64,000 bases of DNA from NCBI GenBank assembly GCA_963966185.1, contig CAWZYM010000294.1, forward strand, positions 124,001 through 188,000. The letters are read 5' to 3'. This DNA comes from Rhabditoides inermis (lineage: Eukaryota > Nematoda > Chromadorea > Rhabditida > Rhabditidae). Each line of letters opens with the position of its first letter. The stretch's first letter is position 1. Shown piece by piece: positions 31,727-43,879 of the stretch. The notes beneath the pieces were generated by a model. That model was not told where the DNA came from. It searched no databases and worked only from the letters and a program-made list of their open reading frames with translations. The translations under genes and the position numbers were made by a program.

Positions 31727-34339
31727 ACTTCATCCTGATTTTCGAGAAATGCAGCGAAGTGGACAATATTATAGGGTCGGTCGGGTAGTTCTTGTTAGTA
31801 TTCATATTCACCTATACTATGCTTTGAAGCAAGATGTTCTATAGATGAAGATGTTATACAAAGCCATCTACAGCGTACAGACAAAATAATGACAATGATA
31901 CTATGAAAATGTGACTTGATGCAGGTGTTGGGATGTGGCTCTCCAATTCTGTCAGTCGACGCCCGACTTCTACACGCAGGCGTTCACACACCTCGTGAGA
32001 CGCGGCTGCATCGCTGGAGCGATCCATGTCATCCAGGACCAGCGCGCCGACGCGTGCGACGCTATCCAGTGAGGATCGTGACGAGCACTGCATTCAATAC
32101 GTCCACGTTCCAGAATCTTCCGTTCCATGGCCCCGCCGCTGAACGATCTCGGCCCTGCGCAAGTGCGCAACAGTGTCGTGAGTGCGCTTTTTACAGTGGG
32201 TATTCTAATGCGACTGTTGTAGGCGACGATGCACGCTCACGGTTTGCCGCGCTTCCCTGTGTTTATCCTAGCAGCGGTCAGATCCCAAGTTTATTTAAAT
32301 GGAATTCCAAATGTTTCTCTACCTACAGTATGTAGTAAGGCGAATTTCTCTGTCACGCAACTTTAACGAAATTCTAATTAGTGTTTGACAACTTTGATGT
32401 GACTCGATTAGAGAGGGCGCGCAGCGCCCTCTCTTTTGGCTTAGGATAGGGCTCGCGCCAGAAATTTCAAGAAGCGATATCCAAAGGTCATGTTAACAAC
32501 AATGTGTACTCATCCAAATCATGTTAGTTAGATTCGCACCGTTCCGTAGGACAGAACATTGGTCGTGGGCATCTTTGTATCTTTTCTCCGAAAGAAATTA
32601 TGAGCGATCTCGCGCAATCATGAGGCGAGAGGCCAGCGTGTGCGTGGGTGTCGTTTCCACTCTTACTCTCTGCCGAAAGCGTACTCTTTCGCGTTTTCTG
32701 CGCGTGTTCTTCAACTTGCTTTGAGTGTAGTTCGCCCCGCCGCCGCCAGCGTCTAATTCGCGCCGGGTTTGCGTTGTTTTGGGTCCACCAATTATAACCA
32801 GGAGAAAAGCGCAGTAGGCGCGACTCCGAACGGCAGTGAGAAAATATGTGGGGAAAAACGTTTTGTGAAACGTAACTGCGATTCGAAACGTAACGTGTGA
32901 TCTGTGGTACATGAGAGTAAGAAGAGAGAGAACGGCCGAGAGTTTGTGTTAGTATTTGTAAAAGTTGATAGAAGAGCAGAAAGAAATAGAGAAGGGCAGA
33001 TAGAGAAGGGCAGAAAGTGGGAGTGAGAGAGAGAGCAGTGAAAGAGAGAGAAGGAGAGAACATAGGGAGTGAGAGATAGTAGTTTTCGATATAATCCAGA
33101 TGAATAGTCATAATTCAGCACATATTCAAAATTTCTATGAAATTTAACAAAATGGCATATATTTTCTTTGAAATGTACTTGCGTAAACTGATGAACTTTG
33201 TATTATCCCAATGCAGAAAAAGCACATGCATAAAACGTTTACAAATACTGACACAAACCTGCGCCTTCGGGAAAGTTCTGTTGATACTAACCAGTGAACA
33301 CAACGATATATAAGTGAACAGAGAATAAGGAATAAGTAAGAAATAGGAGAGATAAGAGAGAAAGAGAGGAGAAAGAGGTGCAGGTTTGTGTTAGTATTTG
33401 TAAACGTTTTATGCATGTTCTTTTTCTGCATTGGGATAAGACAAATTCATCTGTTTACGCAAATACTTTTTTTAAAGAAAATTTTAACCACTTTTAGATC
33501 ATTTGGCATACAAATGCGATGATGGGTTTGGGCACGCCAACGGCGGGCTTTCTCGTAGAGGAAGTCGCCGGAAGGGAACGCGACTGCGAGATCGCTGTGG
33601 CATCGCTGTGGTACGACGCCAGGTACGCTTCTTATCGCAATGAAGTACAAAGTGGTTCAGGTTCCTTAATTGCTTTAAAATAGAAAGAAAAAGACCCCAG
33701 ACTTGAAGAAAGAACCTCTCTCAACAAGTAAATACCCGAGTCTGGTCTCGCGCTATAAGCAAATCCTATTTTAATGGGTTTGAACCGTTCCTCTCCAGTG
33801 TCTACGCGCCGACCGCAACCGAGAAGGAGGCGGCGCTAATCAAGTAGGTGGTGGGGGGAGGGAGGGGTGGCTGCTCACCAACATTCAGCTGCCTCGCCGC
33901 GGAGCCACTCCACCACCGCGCCAACCTGTACATGGCCGAGAAGGCGATGCGGCAGTACGACGAACACGGCAGGGCCGACGTGTCCAGGTGAGTGGGGGAT
34001 ACAAAGAGGCAGGTAGAGTTGGGGATGAAGGTGTTGTCTTGATCATAGCAGTATTAAAAAGATCCGTCAACACGCCTTCGAAACAGTGTTTGGTCTCGTT
34101 TCGAAGGGACTCATAAGGAGGACGAAGAGAGGAAATCGTTGCAGGCGCGGCGCGGCGCGCACCCTGCAGTACCTCGACAACGTGATTCGCTCCCTTCCCT
34201 CTTCCACTCCCACCGATCGCCTCAAGCGCGTGTTCGAGATGCACGAGATTGCAAAGGTAGGGAGGAGAGGGGGGGGGAGAGAGGGAGAGATCTATTTCAG
34301 GCACAGCTGGCTGCCTCCGAGTCGATAGGCGTCGAGTGA
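31727..34339 (+). CDS. TPR protein, 3' part, after the Gypsy insertion
   Basis: The split exon resumes at 31727 (FILIFEKCSEVDNII, donor at 31776). Its length together with 14745-14826 is 131 bp, which puts the next exon in phase: CWDVALQFCQSTPDFYTQAF (from 31924), IFRSMAPPLNDLGPAQVRN (from 32114), ATMHAHGLPRFPVFILAA (from 32222), then after a ~1.2-kb intron GTPTAGFLVEEVAGRERD (to 33621), VYAPTATEKEAAL, EPLHHRANLYMAEKAMRQY (from 33890), TLQYLDNVIRSLPSSTP and a last exon AQLAASESIGVE with TGA at 34337-34339. HHRANLYMAEKAMRQYDE looks like a further TPR helix pair. Without the 5' half this part has no start, so the locus is a disrupted allele as assembled. Confidence 0.72.
32411..32433 (+). terminator. 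Perfect 10-bp hairpin followed by T run
   Basis: GAGAGGGCGC-GCA-GCGCCCTCTC, then TTTT. It has the form of a terminator or ncRNA 3' end and lies in a long TPR-gene intron. No RNA gene was recognised upstream. Confidence 0.4.
32754..32774 (+). promoter_or_regulatory. Isolated ATTCGCGCCGGGTTT motif
   Basis: Same core as the tail of the three intergenic elements (3776, 5087, 10167), here without the hairpin part and inside an intron. TTCGCGCC fits an E2F-type site; whether it starts transcription is unknown. Confidence 0.4.
33159..33485. mobile_element. Foldback/MITE-like inverted repeat in TPR intron
   Basis: Arms of ~105 bp at 33159-33262 and 33380-33485 are reverse complements with a few mismatches (shared TGCAGAAAAAG, CATGCATAAAACGTTTAC). 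The ~117-bp loop is GA-rich. A short relative of the arm end (TTTGTGTTAGTATTTGTAAA) is at about 32941. Confidence 0.8.
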
Positions 34340-34525
34340 GGCGAGCACATCGAGATCACTTTCAAAATTGATGTATCTTCAATATGTATCTTTTTTTTCC
34401 TTTTTGCCACACAGTGTATGTTGCATGTTCAAATTTCACGTTCTTTTTCACACCGATAAACCATATATTGTTGCGCGAATGCAATTTATGATTTATCACA
34501 AGAACTGTACACATACCATATGTAT

Positions 34526-35172
34526 CTAACCGCTCTGATTATGCCTTTTGAGAACGTGAGCGGAGAGAAAGGTAGAGGAGATGAACACCTTCTCGCAAGA
34601 GGAACACTGTAAGAGAGTAAGAGAGACGTGAGGAGAAAGCGGGGACAGAGAGAGAGAGAGAAACAGAGAGAGAGAGACTCGCCTGATAGAGTGGTATATG
34701 ATCGGCCGAGAGAAGGCTCTTCTTCGCTTCCTTCACTTCTTGCTTGCTATTGGACAATCGAGATTCTAATGTCGATATGCGAGTGAGCAGCTCTTCTTGT
34801 GAACGCTGAAAAGTTCCTTATTATATTACAATGTCATATTTAATTGCGCTAAAACTTCGATGTGGTATATTTGCTCACCAAAAGATATTCGATCTGCAAT
34901 TGCGAGAGCCGGAATAACTTTGTGATGTTCGGAGCGGAAGAAGATTCGGGAAGCTGAAGAAGTGAATGGAATAAGTCGAGAACAAATAAGGTACTGACCT
35001 CAGTGGCATCGGCAGTCAGCAACGTGGGGAGAACTGCTTGAAGGGTTTCGAACACTGCCACGCCACTCTCCAGGAGAGGCACGCTCACTTCATCTAAACA
35101 TCTGATTAAACAAAACGAATATATAAATCACAATTACTTACTGAATAACTGCCAGTCGGGCGATGCTGTCAT
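34526..35172 (-). CDS. dzip-1: DZIP1/Iguana-like ciliary protein, short form
   Basis: DZIP1 proteins act at the ciliary base and transition zone. Minus-strand exons: MTASPDWQLF (ATG at 35172), LDEVSVPLLESGVAVFETLQ, then LPESSSAPNITKLFRLSQLQ-IEYLL, which matches the DZIP1 N-terminal domain ('VLRLAQLIIEYLL'), a coiled coil SQEELLTRISTLESRLSNSK and a single C2H2 zinc finger CSSCEKVFISSTFLSAHVLK-RH, stop TAG at 34526-34528. The order, conserved domain, coiled coil, then one finger, is that of DZIP1. Here the protein ends two to four residues after the finger, at ~150 aa, whereas known family members are several times longer. Confidence 0.75.
34640..34675 (+). repeat. GA-rich tract in dzip-1 intron
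   Basis: Interrupted (GA)n in the last intron of the minus-strand gene, therefore a CT-rich tract in its transcript. Confidence 0.8.
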
Positions 35173-35702
35173 TGTGGAGGAAGAATTACTAGAAATGAGA
35201 TCGTCGTGAATACCGCATAGACTGGACCGTTGCTAGGGTGACTGGGGATAATTAGAGAGAATATGAGACGGGTCACAACACCTGCACTGAGGGTCCTATG
35301 TAGTAAGGAACATTTTATACGATGCAACTGCAAAAATACACCAGAGTATCAGCTTCGGCATTTATCAAAGCTAAATGTTGAAAAAAAATACTTTGAAAAA
35401 GTAGAGGAGAGGGAGGAAGAGAAGAGTATTTTAAAATAAATCAATATCTATAGATAATGAATAATCGAACACTTGTGACATATTACGTGAATTTGATGTT
35501 AACATCATTGGTATTAATATGTAATTTTATTTGATTTAAAAAAATATTTTTTATAAAACGTGCTTCATCCTCACTCCGCAAACACAGTCATTTTAACACC
35601 ACTATGCATCAATAGTGCAAATTGGCGGGCTAGTTGATTTTTTCTCTCTTTTTTCAATTTATAATTCAGAATTTGTTTATTTCATATTAAAACATTGCAG
35701 TG
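35173..35702. other. Divergent intergenic region, AT-rich
   Basis: Separates the dzip-1-like start from the next plus-strand start. AT-rich from about 35330, no exon seen. An acceptor-like AAACATTGCAG ends at 35700, two bases before the next ATG. Confidence 0.6.
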
Positions 35703-38700
35703 ATGTCGGACGCGGATCTGTCTGACATGGGGCCGCCGGTGCTGAGCCAGCAGGAGGACAACGGGGAGGCGGTGGCCGAGGAGATGCCGGAACAGGTGAG
35801 CAAGTTGAGTACGTTTTCAATATTACATTTATATTTATAGAATATGGATGTGAATGGGTCGGAGAAGTCTGTGGAGGAGGCTGCCACCGTGTACGTGGAG
35901 GCGGAGCTCACGCCGCAGCAGCCGGGGGAAGAGCAGCAACAGCAGCAGAAGTGTGCGGTGAGTAGCTTTGGGTAGTTAGTTTATCTCTTCTTTCCTTTTT
36001 TGTTTCATTTTTCCTTGTTAAGGGCGTCACGGTCAGCCCGCAGATTGTGATCGACCCGCACGGCAACTGCGTCACGGTACGTTTTGCATTATTCAATGTG
36101 TGCATTGTGCCATTGTACAGCCTTGACCAAGAGTTGTACTGTAACCTCCCTATGTTCAGGTACACGTTGATGACCTCGCCGCCGCTGGCTTCGACGTCAA
36201 CAACCTGAGCGAGCTCACCGAAGAGCAGGTGAGCTTATTCATAACATCTCAATTCTCAGTTGATCACTGTGTGTCGCTTGGAGACTCGTAGTCCATTTCG
36301 TTTCGTGTTCATTCGATCATAGGTTGCTCGGTTGCTGGAGGTGGCGCAGCACATCGAGCCGATGCAGCGTAGCGAGGAGCAGGCTGTGGGGGAGCAGTCG
36401 TCGCAGGGGGAGGCGGGGGCTGGGGAGGAGGAGGAGGCGCAGTTCGAGAAGGAGGTCGGGGAGATGGGCGCCCTCGAGGAGCACCACTTCCACCACAACC
36501 CGCCGCCCACCAATCGTGTGTTTTCATGCGAGTGTTTAACGCGTTTTCAAGTCGATAGGATCACTCTTATTTTTCGCCGTTCCACAAGAATATCATGAGA
36601 AACTCATTTGTTATGGAATTAATTAATATCGATGGTGTTCATAGCTGTCCACCGAAGACGTGTTTACTTGTTTTTGTTTACCCGTTCACCCCTAGTCGGC
36701 CACGGCCAGCTGACGATGATCATCGCCGACGACGGCAGCCTCAAGCTCAGCGACGCCGACGACCGACAGTTCTACGTGGGTTCCTACAACTACAGTATTC
36801 TAGTTTTCGAAACTATACTAATTGTATCCGAACTCGCTCTACACAGTTCGAGAGTGTTACCGTAAGCTGAGCTCGGATATATTGAGTAAAGAGAGATTGA
36901 GAGAGAGAGAGAGATTGAGAGAGAGAGAGAGAGAGAGATTTATAATACTAATACTCTTTATCTGCCAAGAGATTATAGAGACACAGTAACACACCAGGAA
37001 ATGTACAGTGTCGCAATTATTGAGCTGACCCCAAACTATCTGTATCAAACATCTAGCTACTTATTTGGGGCTCCAAAAATGAAAAAAATCACTGTTTGCA
37101 GATCTCGTCGGCGCAGCTGTCGGCGGCGCGTATCGACGTGAACAACCTGGACGACGACGCCATCCAGCACATCGTCCAGATGGCACTGCCCACCATCAAC
37201 GCGTCAGTCTTTTGCAAGATTATGTTTATAGTTTTTATAACTATCTACGACGTTATTGCTCGAAATTTTCTTCGTTTGACCAGATTGGTGTGAAGAACAT
37301 ATTTCTAAACTATCATACATGATTACTGCACTGGTGTAGTAGTGTAGTTCAGAAAACGTTTCTGCTAATAATTTATAATCGTGTTTTTTTTTACGATTGT
37401 CGTTGTGTGCTTTGAATTCTTTCTTATACTTTGCAAGAAACGCATCTCTCCTATCTCCTATAAGCTCCTTTTCACAAATAAACTATACAATCGCACCTAC
37501 ACAGTCACAGACGGTGCCGGGTGTGAACGTTAGTGTTGCATCCTACAATCATATATGACAATCTCAATCTGTTTCAGCTCCCGCCAGGCGCAGGGCGAGA
37601 AGCGTCGGAAGCTGGAGCCGGTGCCGATCCGCGGACCCGCGCCCGGAATGGGCGACAGGGCGATGGACATGGCTGGAGGAGGAGGGGGAGGAGGACAGAG
37701 GGGGTACGACAGGGGGGACGGGTGCGTTGGGTTGTGTGTGTTAGAGAGAGAGAGAGAAGAAGAAGAAGAAGAAGAAGAAGAAGAAGAAGAAGAAGAAGAA
37801 GAAGGAAGAGTGTATTACAGGTTCATGCACGACGGGGGCGGCGGCATACCGGCAGTCCCCTCCACCTCCACCACCTATGCCAACGCGTTCAAGGCGTGTG
37901 AGTAGCTTTATTTGGTCTGTGACAAGCGTGTTTCAAATGAAGTTTGCGAATGCTGACGCACATGATCAATAATATCCGGGTGATTCAGACAAAAATATGT
38001 TGCATCATTATTATGAGTATTGGATTTTTTAATGATTTAGCAATTTGATGAAATTTGCTGCGATTATGTCTAGTTATATTCTAAAAACACTCTGAATCCA
38101 TAGCCATTGGTGATTTTGTCATATTCTCACACAAACTTCTTCTTCTCATTTGTCATCTTCTTTCGTCGATTCTGAAAACGACGATTGCGTGAAGTGTGAA
38201 GGAAGGAAATGCAATTACACATCATGAATGCGGCTTGCAGACCCCTCGCCGGCCGACTCGTCCCTGGTGGGCGAGAGCGTGGAGGTGCGACGGCAGGGGG
38301 GCAAGCTCGTCTCCGCCACCATCCGATACGTGCGCGCCGGAATGGGATACAAGGTGGGCGAGGGTTTAGGTATGATGATATGTTGGTGGATATTTGGAAA
38401 AGGCATGAATCGCGTTACCATCAATATTTCTGCACGTGTGTAATGTTTTGGTGAAACGTATTCTGCGCGTTTTTACTCTCATACTACAATTCATTAATGT
38501 TTATTTTTTTCTACAATGTCTTATTGCATTGTTGAAACATGTAATTATTGTATTTCAGGTGCAATTCGACGACGGTCACTTTGAATGGCTGAACGAGGAT
38601 CAGATGATGTTCCGCGGACAGAGGAGGACGGATCACGGAGGGTGGGTAGGGGTGTTGTGATTCTGATCCATTACATGAGGCAAGGATGTCACAATTGTGG

Positions 38701-39279
38701 ATTTGGTACGCGTTTTTCCGACGATATCTTACTCGCGGAATCGGTGATGGGAGAAGGGAGGAATTGGTTGAGATTGTTGTGAACTAGTATGTGTATTAGT
38801 TGAGACTGTACAGACTGCTGTACAGGTACTCTGGCGGGGATGAGATGCGCGGACAGCCACCACAGCAGCGGGCGCCCCAGCAGGGAGCAGCCATGCCAGT
38901 GCTCAAGAGAGTCGCCAGTGAGATGGCTGGAGGAGGAGGTGGACCTATTCCCGGGATAAAGGTGGGAGGAGAGAGAGAGGGAGGGAGGGAGAGGGGGAGA
39001 GAGAGATGGTGTTTAGGTGTCAGGCGGTGCACACCAGCACTCGCATCAACACGGCGACGATCGGACGCCCAACTTCTGCTGTCCCGTGTGCGACAGGAAG
39101 GTGAGTGGGGTGAGAAAGAGTGAATGCAGAAAGAGAGGGAGAGAGAGATTCCATTCTTTCTTCAGGTGTACCAGAAGGAGCCGGCGTACATCGTGATCCG
39201 GGTGCCGGCGTGCGATTCGTGCACCCGTCAGAAGATTATGATCCTCGAAGACCCGGTGGATCGACAACAGCCCCAGTAG
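35703..39279 (+). CDS. Acidic nuclear-type protein with Tudor-like segment and C-terminal CxxC pairs, unidentified
   Basis: I do not recognise the ortholog. The ATG at 35703 follows a trans-splice-like TTGCAG by two bases. Exons: MSDADLSDMGPPVLSQQEDN, an acidic/Gln-rich part, VTVSPQIVIDPHGNCVTV, FDVNNLSELTEEQ, a Glu-rich helix, GQLTMIIADDGSLKLSDADD, IDVNNLDDDAIQHIVQMALP (a second DVNNL unit, so an internal duplication), a basic KRRKLEPVP (possible nuclear signal), a Gly-rich linker, then VGESVEVRRQGGKL..VQFDDGHFEWLNEDQ, which resembles a Tudor/Agenet-type barrel, and finally CCPVCDRK..YIVIRVPACDSC with two CxxC pairs as in a zinc ribbon. Stop TAG 39277-39279. A chromatin or transcription role is inferred only. 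Confidence 0.65.
37741..37803 (+). repeat. (GA)n then (GAA)n microsatellite
   Basis: In the intron after the exon ending GYDRGDG; the open frame through it (poly-Glu) is an artefact since the flanking phases fit splicing. Confidence 0.85.
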
Positions 39280-39529
39280 ACGAGAGACTCTCTTCCAAAG
39301 ACACCCACGCTCATCTCATATCTCCGCACTCCCGGTCCAATACACCGTTGTACATAGTCGCTTCACATTGCTACGTTTACTTTGTTAATATTCACATAAA
39401 TTGTTTTGATGACAATCGTGTACGTGATTCCACTGGGACAAGGTTCATCTGACAGATCCGACAAGTTTATCTTTACATGAGAACACTGCTGATAGTACCG
39501 GTATTGTGTAGTTGAGCGTAGAGACCTGG

Positions 39530-40108
39530 TTACTGCTCCGTTCTTCTCCGCTCCTCCTGCTCCTCCTCTTCACTTTCACTCGATGAGCTCGTCTCATCCA
39601 GCTCCGGTGTCGTATTCGGCGACTAAAATCAGATTTACAATACCGTAATCCTGTCACCCCCAATCCACAGTACCCTGTCGTCGATGACGATCGGCACCGG
39701 ATCGCTGCGCATCTCCGCGTTCGTCTACATCAATCGATTATCGAGTTATTGATTAGTATCCCCACCTGGTCGAAGAATCCGTCGTCGCAGATGCGCTCGT
39801 GGAAGTTGATCTCAATCTCGGGTACAAAGTGCCGTCCGTTGTGCTGGCATCTGGAATACGGTATTATACATTACCGTAACCCCACTCAACTACACACCTC
39901 ACAAACTTGATCTTCTTCGGGTTGTTCTTGCAGTACTCGCGGCGGCACTCGGCAATGTGCTGCGAGAACGACTGAATCGATTCAATCAATCAATCGATAT
40001 GAAAATGTGCGGTCGTACCTTGACGGGTACGCGGTGCTTGCTGGAGTAGGGGCAGGTGACGAGGGGCGAGGGCGCGCAGTCGGCGTCCGCGTCGCGGCGA
40101 GACGACAT
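39530..40108 (-). CDS. gtsf-1: GTSF1-like double CHHC zinc-finger protein
   Basis: GTSF1 proteins bind RNA by CHHC fingers and help Argonaute or RdRP complexes; C. elegans GTSF-1 assembles with RRF-3 in the ERI complex. Minus-strand exons: MSSRRDADADCAPSPLVTCP, with finger 1 CPYSSKHRVPVKSFSQHIAEC, then REYCKNNPKKIKFVR, finger 2 CQHNGRHFVPEIEINFHERIC, DDGFFDQ, NAEMRSDPVPIVIDD and an acidic tail TSSSESEEEEQEER with TAA at 39530-39532. Both fingers show C-x5-H-x8/9-H-x3-C spacing as in the family. The start is the ATG at 40108, beside the 5' end of the reductase gene on the other strand. Confidence 0.82.
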
Positions 40109-40268
40109 CTAGACAGATGACGTCACGAACATATGATCTGATGCGAGATGACAGCGCTCGCGCATTTCAACGCGCCCTATCGATCTTTCATCTTCGCTAC
40201 CCGCTTCATAAACATTGTCCAACTGTTCTATAGAACCGTTGACCGTTCTTCATTATTTCTTCTCCAGA

Positions 40269-43200
40269 ATGTACGAGGATACACCCGACGTGCAAGTGGT
40301 CCGCCTTGTGAGACAGCGACTCGCCGCCTGCGATCAGCTTAAGAACACGCACGACGCCGAACCAGAAGAGCCACGACCACAGGTACTGTGATCTTATCTA
40401 CCGTAATCGAATCACGCTACCGTACCCTACAGGACTGTTGCGGGTTGTCCTGCAAGCCGTGCGTGTTTGATCTGCACCAGCTAGATATTCTGCGATGGGC
40501 CAAGGAGTGCGCGCGGGGAATCGAGGAGGGAGAGGGGTATGGTAGACACATACAGTATTCCTTGTAGGCGTCATCTTACAGTACCCTCTACTCGTCCATC
40601 TACGGTGACGACGAGAAGCCGGAGGGTGACGGCGACGAGGCATTCTCTATGGAAGAGTACCGACAGTTCAAGATTGTCTCTATCCGCCCGCTCTGTCACG
40701 ACACCAACCTCTACCGACTCGCTATCGACAAGGTACAGTAACCGCAAAAACATTGTCAATTCGATATTCTAGGGTCGTCCTAACCTGCCTCTCGGCTGTC
40801 ATCTCATCCTCAGGTACGCGTTGCGTTGGGTACCATTTACCCATTCAATCAAAACACGAAACACATAACTGATCGAAAGAAACATGTATTAACAACGGTG
40901 ACGCGCCAGTGTGACGGTGGTGGCGCGTCGCACAGCAAGCAGCACACAATATATGAGTAGAGTAATGTAAAACAATAACAACGGGAACAAACTGGTGGAT
41001 GGCGACTCGCATCTTGAAATGGTACATAGTACAGAGCAACTGAGGCAGAGGGATACCCGCTACTCGTTCTTCTCCTCCTCCTGCTCCTCCGGGTTCTCCT
41101 GCGTGCCGTGTATCCGCGCCGACGCCTCCTGCAACGTGCGCTTGTACGGCGCACGCTCTATCGGGTGACCGCGAGCCTCCTCGAACTCTGAATCAATCAA
41201 TAACCACTCATAAACAATCAATAAGTCGAAGGAACGTACGTTTGATGGCCTCATCGGCGGTCCAGTTCATGCGGTCGATAAGGTAGCGGCCGATCAGGTA
41301 GCCGGTGCGGTTCAGACCGTGCGTGCAGTGCACACCGATCAGCGTGTCTAAACATGGAAAAATACGTTGCACAGTGAAAATATGATAACATAAGAATATG
41401 AGCAATAATGTCGCAAGAGCAATTCTATTTCAAACCCAAACCCAATCACCGCACCGTCGTCAGCGTGTTGCTCGAGGTAGTCGTCGACGATCTTGTTGAA
41501 CTTGTGCACAATGTCCTCGCGCGTGTTCACCTCGTGGCCCGGACAGAAGATCTTCTGCAACATCACACAATTGATAACGAAACGATAGCACACAGACCTG
41601 ATAGACGACGCCCTCCTTCTCGAAATCCTCCTTCTCGTAGTAGCGGTTCGTGTTGGTGAGATCGATCACCATGCCGATCTTCTTCCCCGCTTGGCGGGCC
41701 TGGATACACATTCAATTGAAATTGATGTGAAGGATGCATACACAACAATGGCTCGACTCACATACTGTAGGAGGGTGTGGGTGTCGAAGAAGTCGTCGGG
41801 ATGGAGGTCGGGCTTGTTCTGGAAGAAGCGCTCGTGGAGCGGCGTCTTGAACGCCACGAAACGCGCGCCCGCAATGTCCTTCCCGATCGGGTCGTACTTC
41901 AGCCACCTACAGTTGTGTTTATGAGGATATATTTCATGAAATACAAGCAAAAACGGAAATATATGAAAATCAGCTGACCGGTCAGGTATGCCGTTTCTGC
42001 CGCCGCCTCCGGCCTTGTTGCGCCCGCCGCTGCGGGGACCGCCACGATAGTGCTGGAAGTTGCCGCCGCCACGCGGGCTGTTATACCGATTCCTGAACAC
42101 AAACTATGTCGTCAACACAAATGGAAAAAAAGTAACAAACCTACGATTATCTTCTTCGTGATATTCGAACTGGTATTGCAATGAATTTTGCGCCGGATGG
42201 GGCTCTATCCGCTCCTGTGGTCTATCTTCTGCCATAATCTGAAAGATATAACATTGTGCCACGGCCATACGGCGAAAATAATCAAATAAATACCGTCACG
42301 TGTTGGTTTCACTCAACTCGAAAAAATAGGGGGAAAAATGAGCGCGCTCGACCGAATTGCAAATGTCGCTTCAGGACCATTTTCTGATTTTATTAGTCCG
42401 GTTTAATTATAATTGCGTCTCTATAAAGAAAACTCTGAACAAAAACACTCTTAAAATATTTGAATGAAAAACAGAGGATTAAACACATGTATTACAATAC
42501 TCTCGCGGATTCCCATAACACCATATTTTGCGTTCACATCCCGCCGCAAATCCTTTCTCTATCGCTTTTGTCAGTTTGTCCCGTCTCGTGTCCCCAATCC
42601 ATCTCCATTCTTCCCTCTCTCTCACCCGATAAAAAAGGGTCTAAGGCGCGCGCGAGAGCTCGCACACCTGGATCTGTTTTGACTCGCATGTCCTCGCACC
42701 AGAGGATTACGTGAGTGAGTGAGGGGGGAACGAGTTTCGGCGTCGGCGGCTGCTCTGACCCCCGCCTGCCCGTCCCGCCCCCACCACCAACACTGCGCCT
42801 GTACCGACCTTGGCCAGACGATCGAGAGAGAGACTTGCTATCACTGCTCGCCATCAGTACTCTCTCCTGCACCGCCTGCACCCAATACGAGGATGGGAGC
42901 CGAGGTGCGCCGCCGCACCGTCGCCCAAGTGGCCGACTCGGATGAGGTGAGTCGAGTCCTCTCGATCCCCGAACCTCTCCTCTTACAGACCTCTTCCATT
43001 GAGAAGAAGCCCCGATCGCCGTCGCCAGCTAAGAAACAGACAAACTTTGTAATTCGCCTACTCACACGCACTCCCTACTACGGATTCTACCTATTCTGGT
43101 CAGCGATTATAGTATTTACTCGGCGGCGAGTGAGTGAGAGAGAGAGAGAGATATATAGAGAGAGAGAGCGAGAGATAGAGAGAGAGAGAGAGAGATTCCG

Positions 43201-43840
43201 GAATTTCGAAACGTTGTTGTCGTGGCCTTCCAAAACATGCCCTTTCAGGTTCGTGTTCGGTCTTCTGGTGTTGAGGAAGACTCAGAACGCCATTTCCGCC
43301 GTGCGATATGTGAAGACTCACTCGGAGTCCGTGAGCCAGAGGCTGCTGGAGGACAGCAAGCAGTTCGAGGAGTTGATACGGTACGTCCCCCTTCAACCAC
43401 CCCCATTCCTCTCAATTACGCTAATCACTTGTTTTTGTTTTTGATGCGCGACGCATGTGCCACTTTTTCACCCGTACAACCGGTTCGTAGTATTGGCAAG
43501 TACTGATCACACCCAGAAAACATAGAATCCAGGCAGACAACATCACATCATTCGACCACGGTAGCTCTTTCATTGAACTCTCAGTCGCTAAATAGGACGA
43601 CGTTTCTTTTGAAATCGACCGTGAAAAGTGCTGATGCGCGGATGGAGCGAGCGAGAGTGCGAGAGTCGAGAGAGCGAGAGGGATCATGGGAGAAACAGCG
43701 TGCCACGTTTATGGCAGCAGTTTGTGTGATGGTTCGCATCGTCCAACGACCAGTTTGGAATTGTTGTTGATTAAGTGATCGTATTGATTGGAATTGAGAG
43801 ACAAGCACATTGTTCATGTGTCATAAGTTTCTCCCTTCCG

Positions 43841-43879
<39 letters not shown>

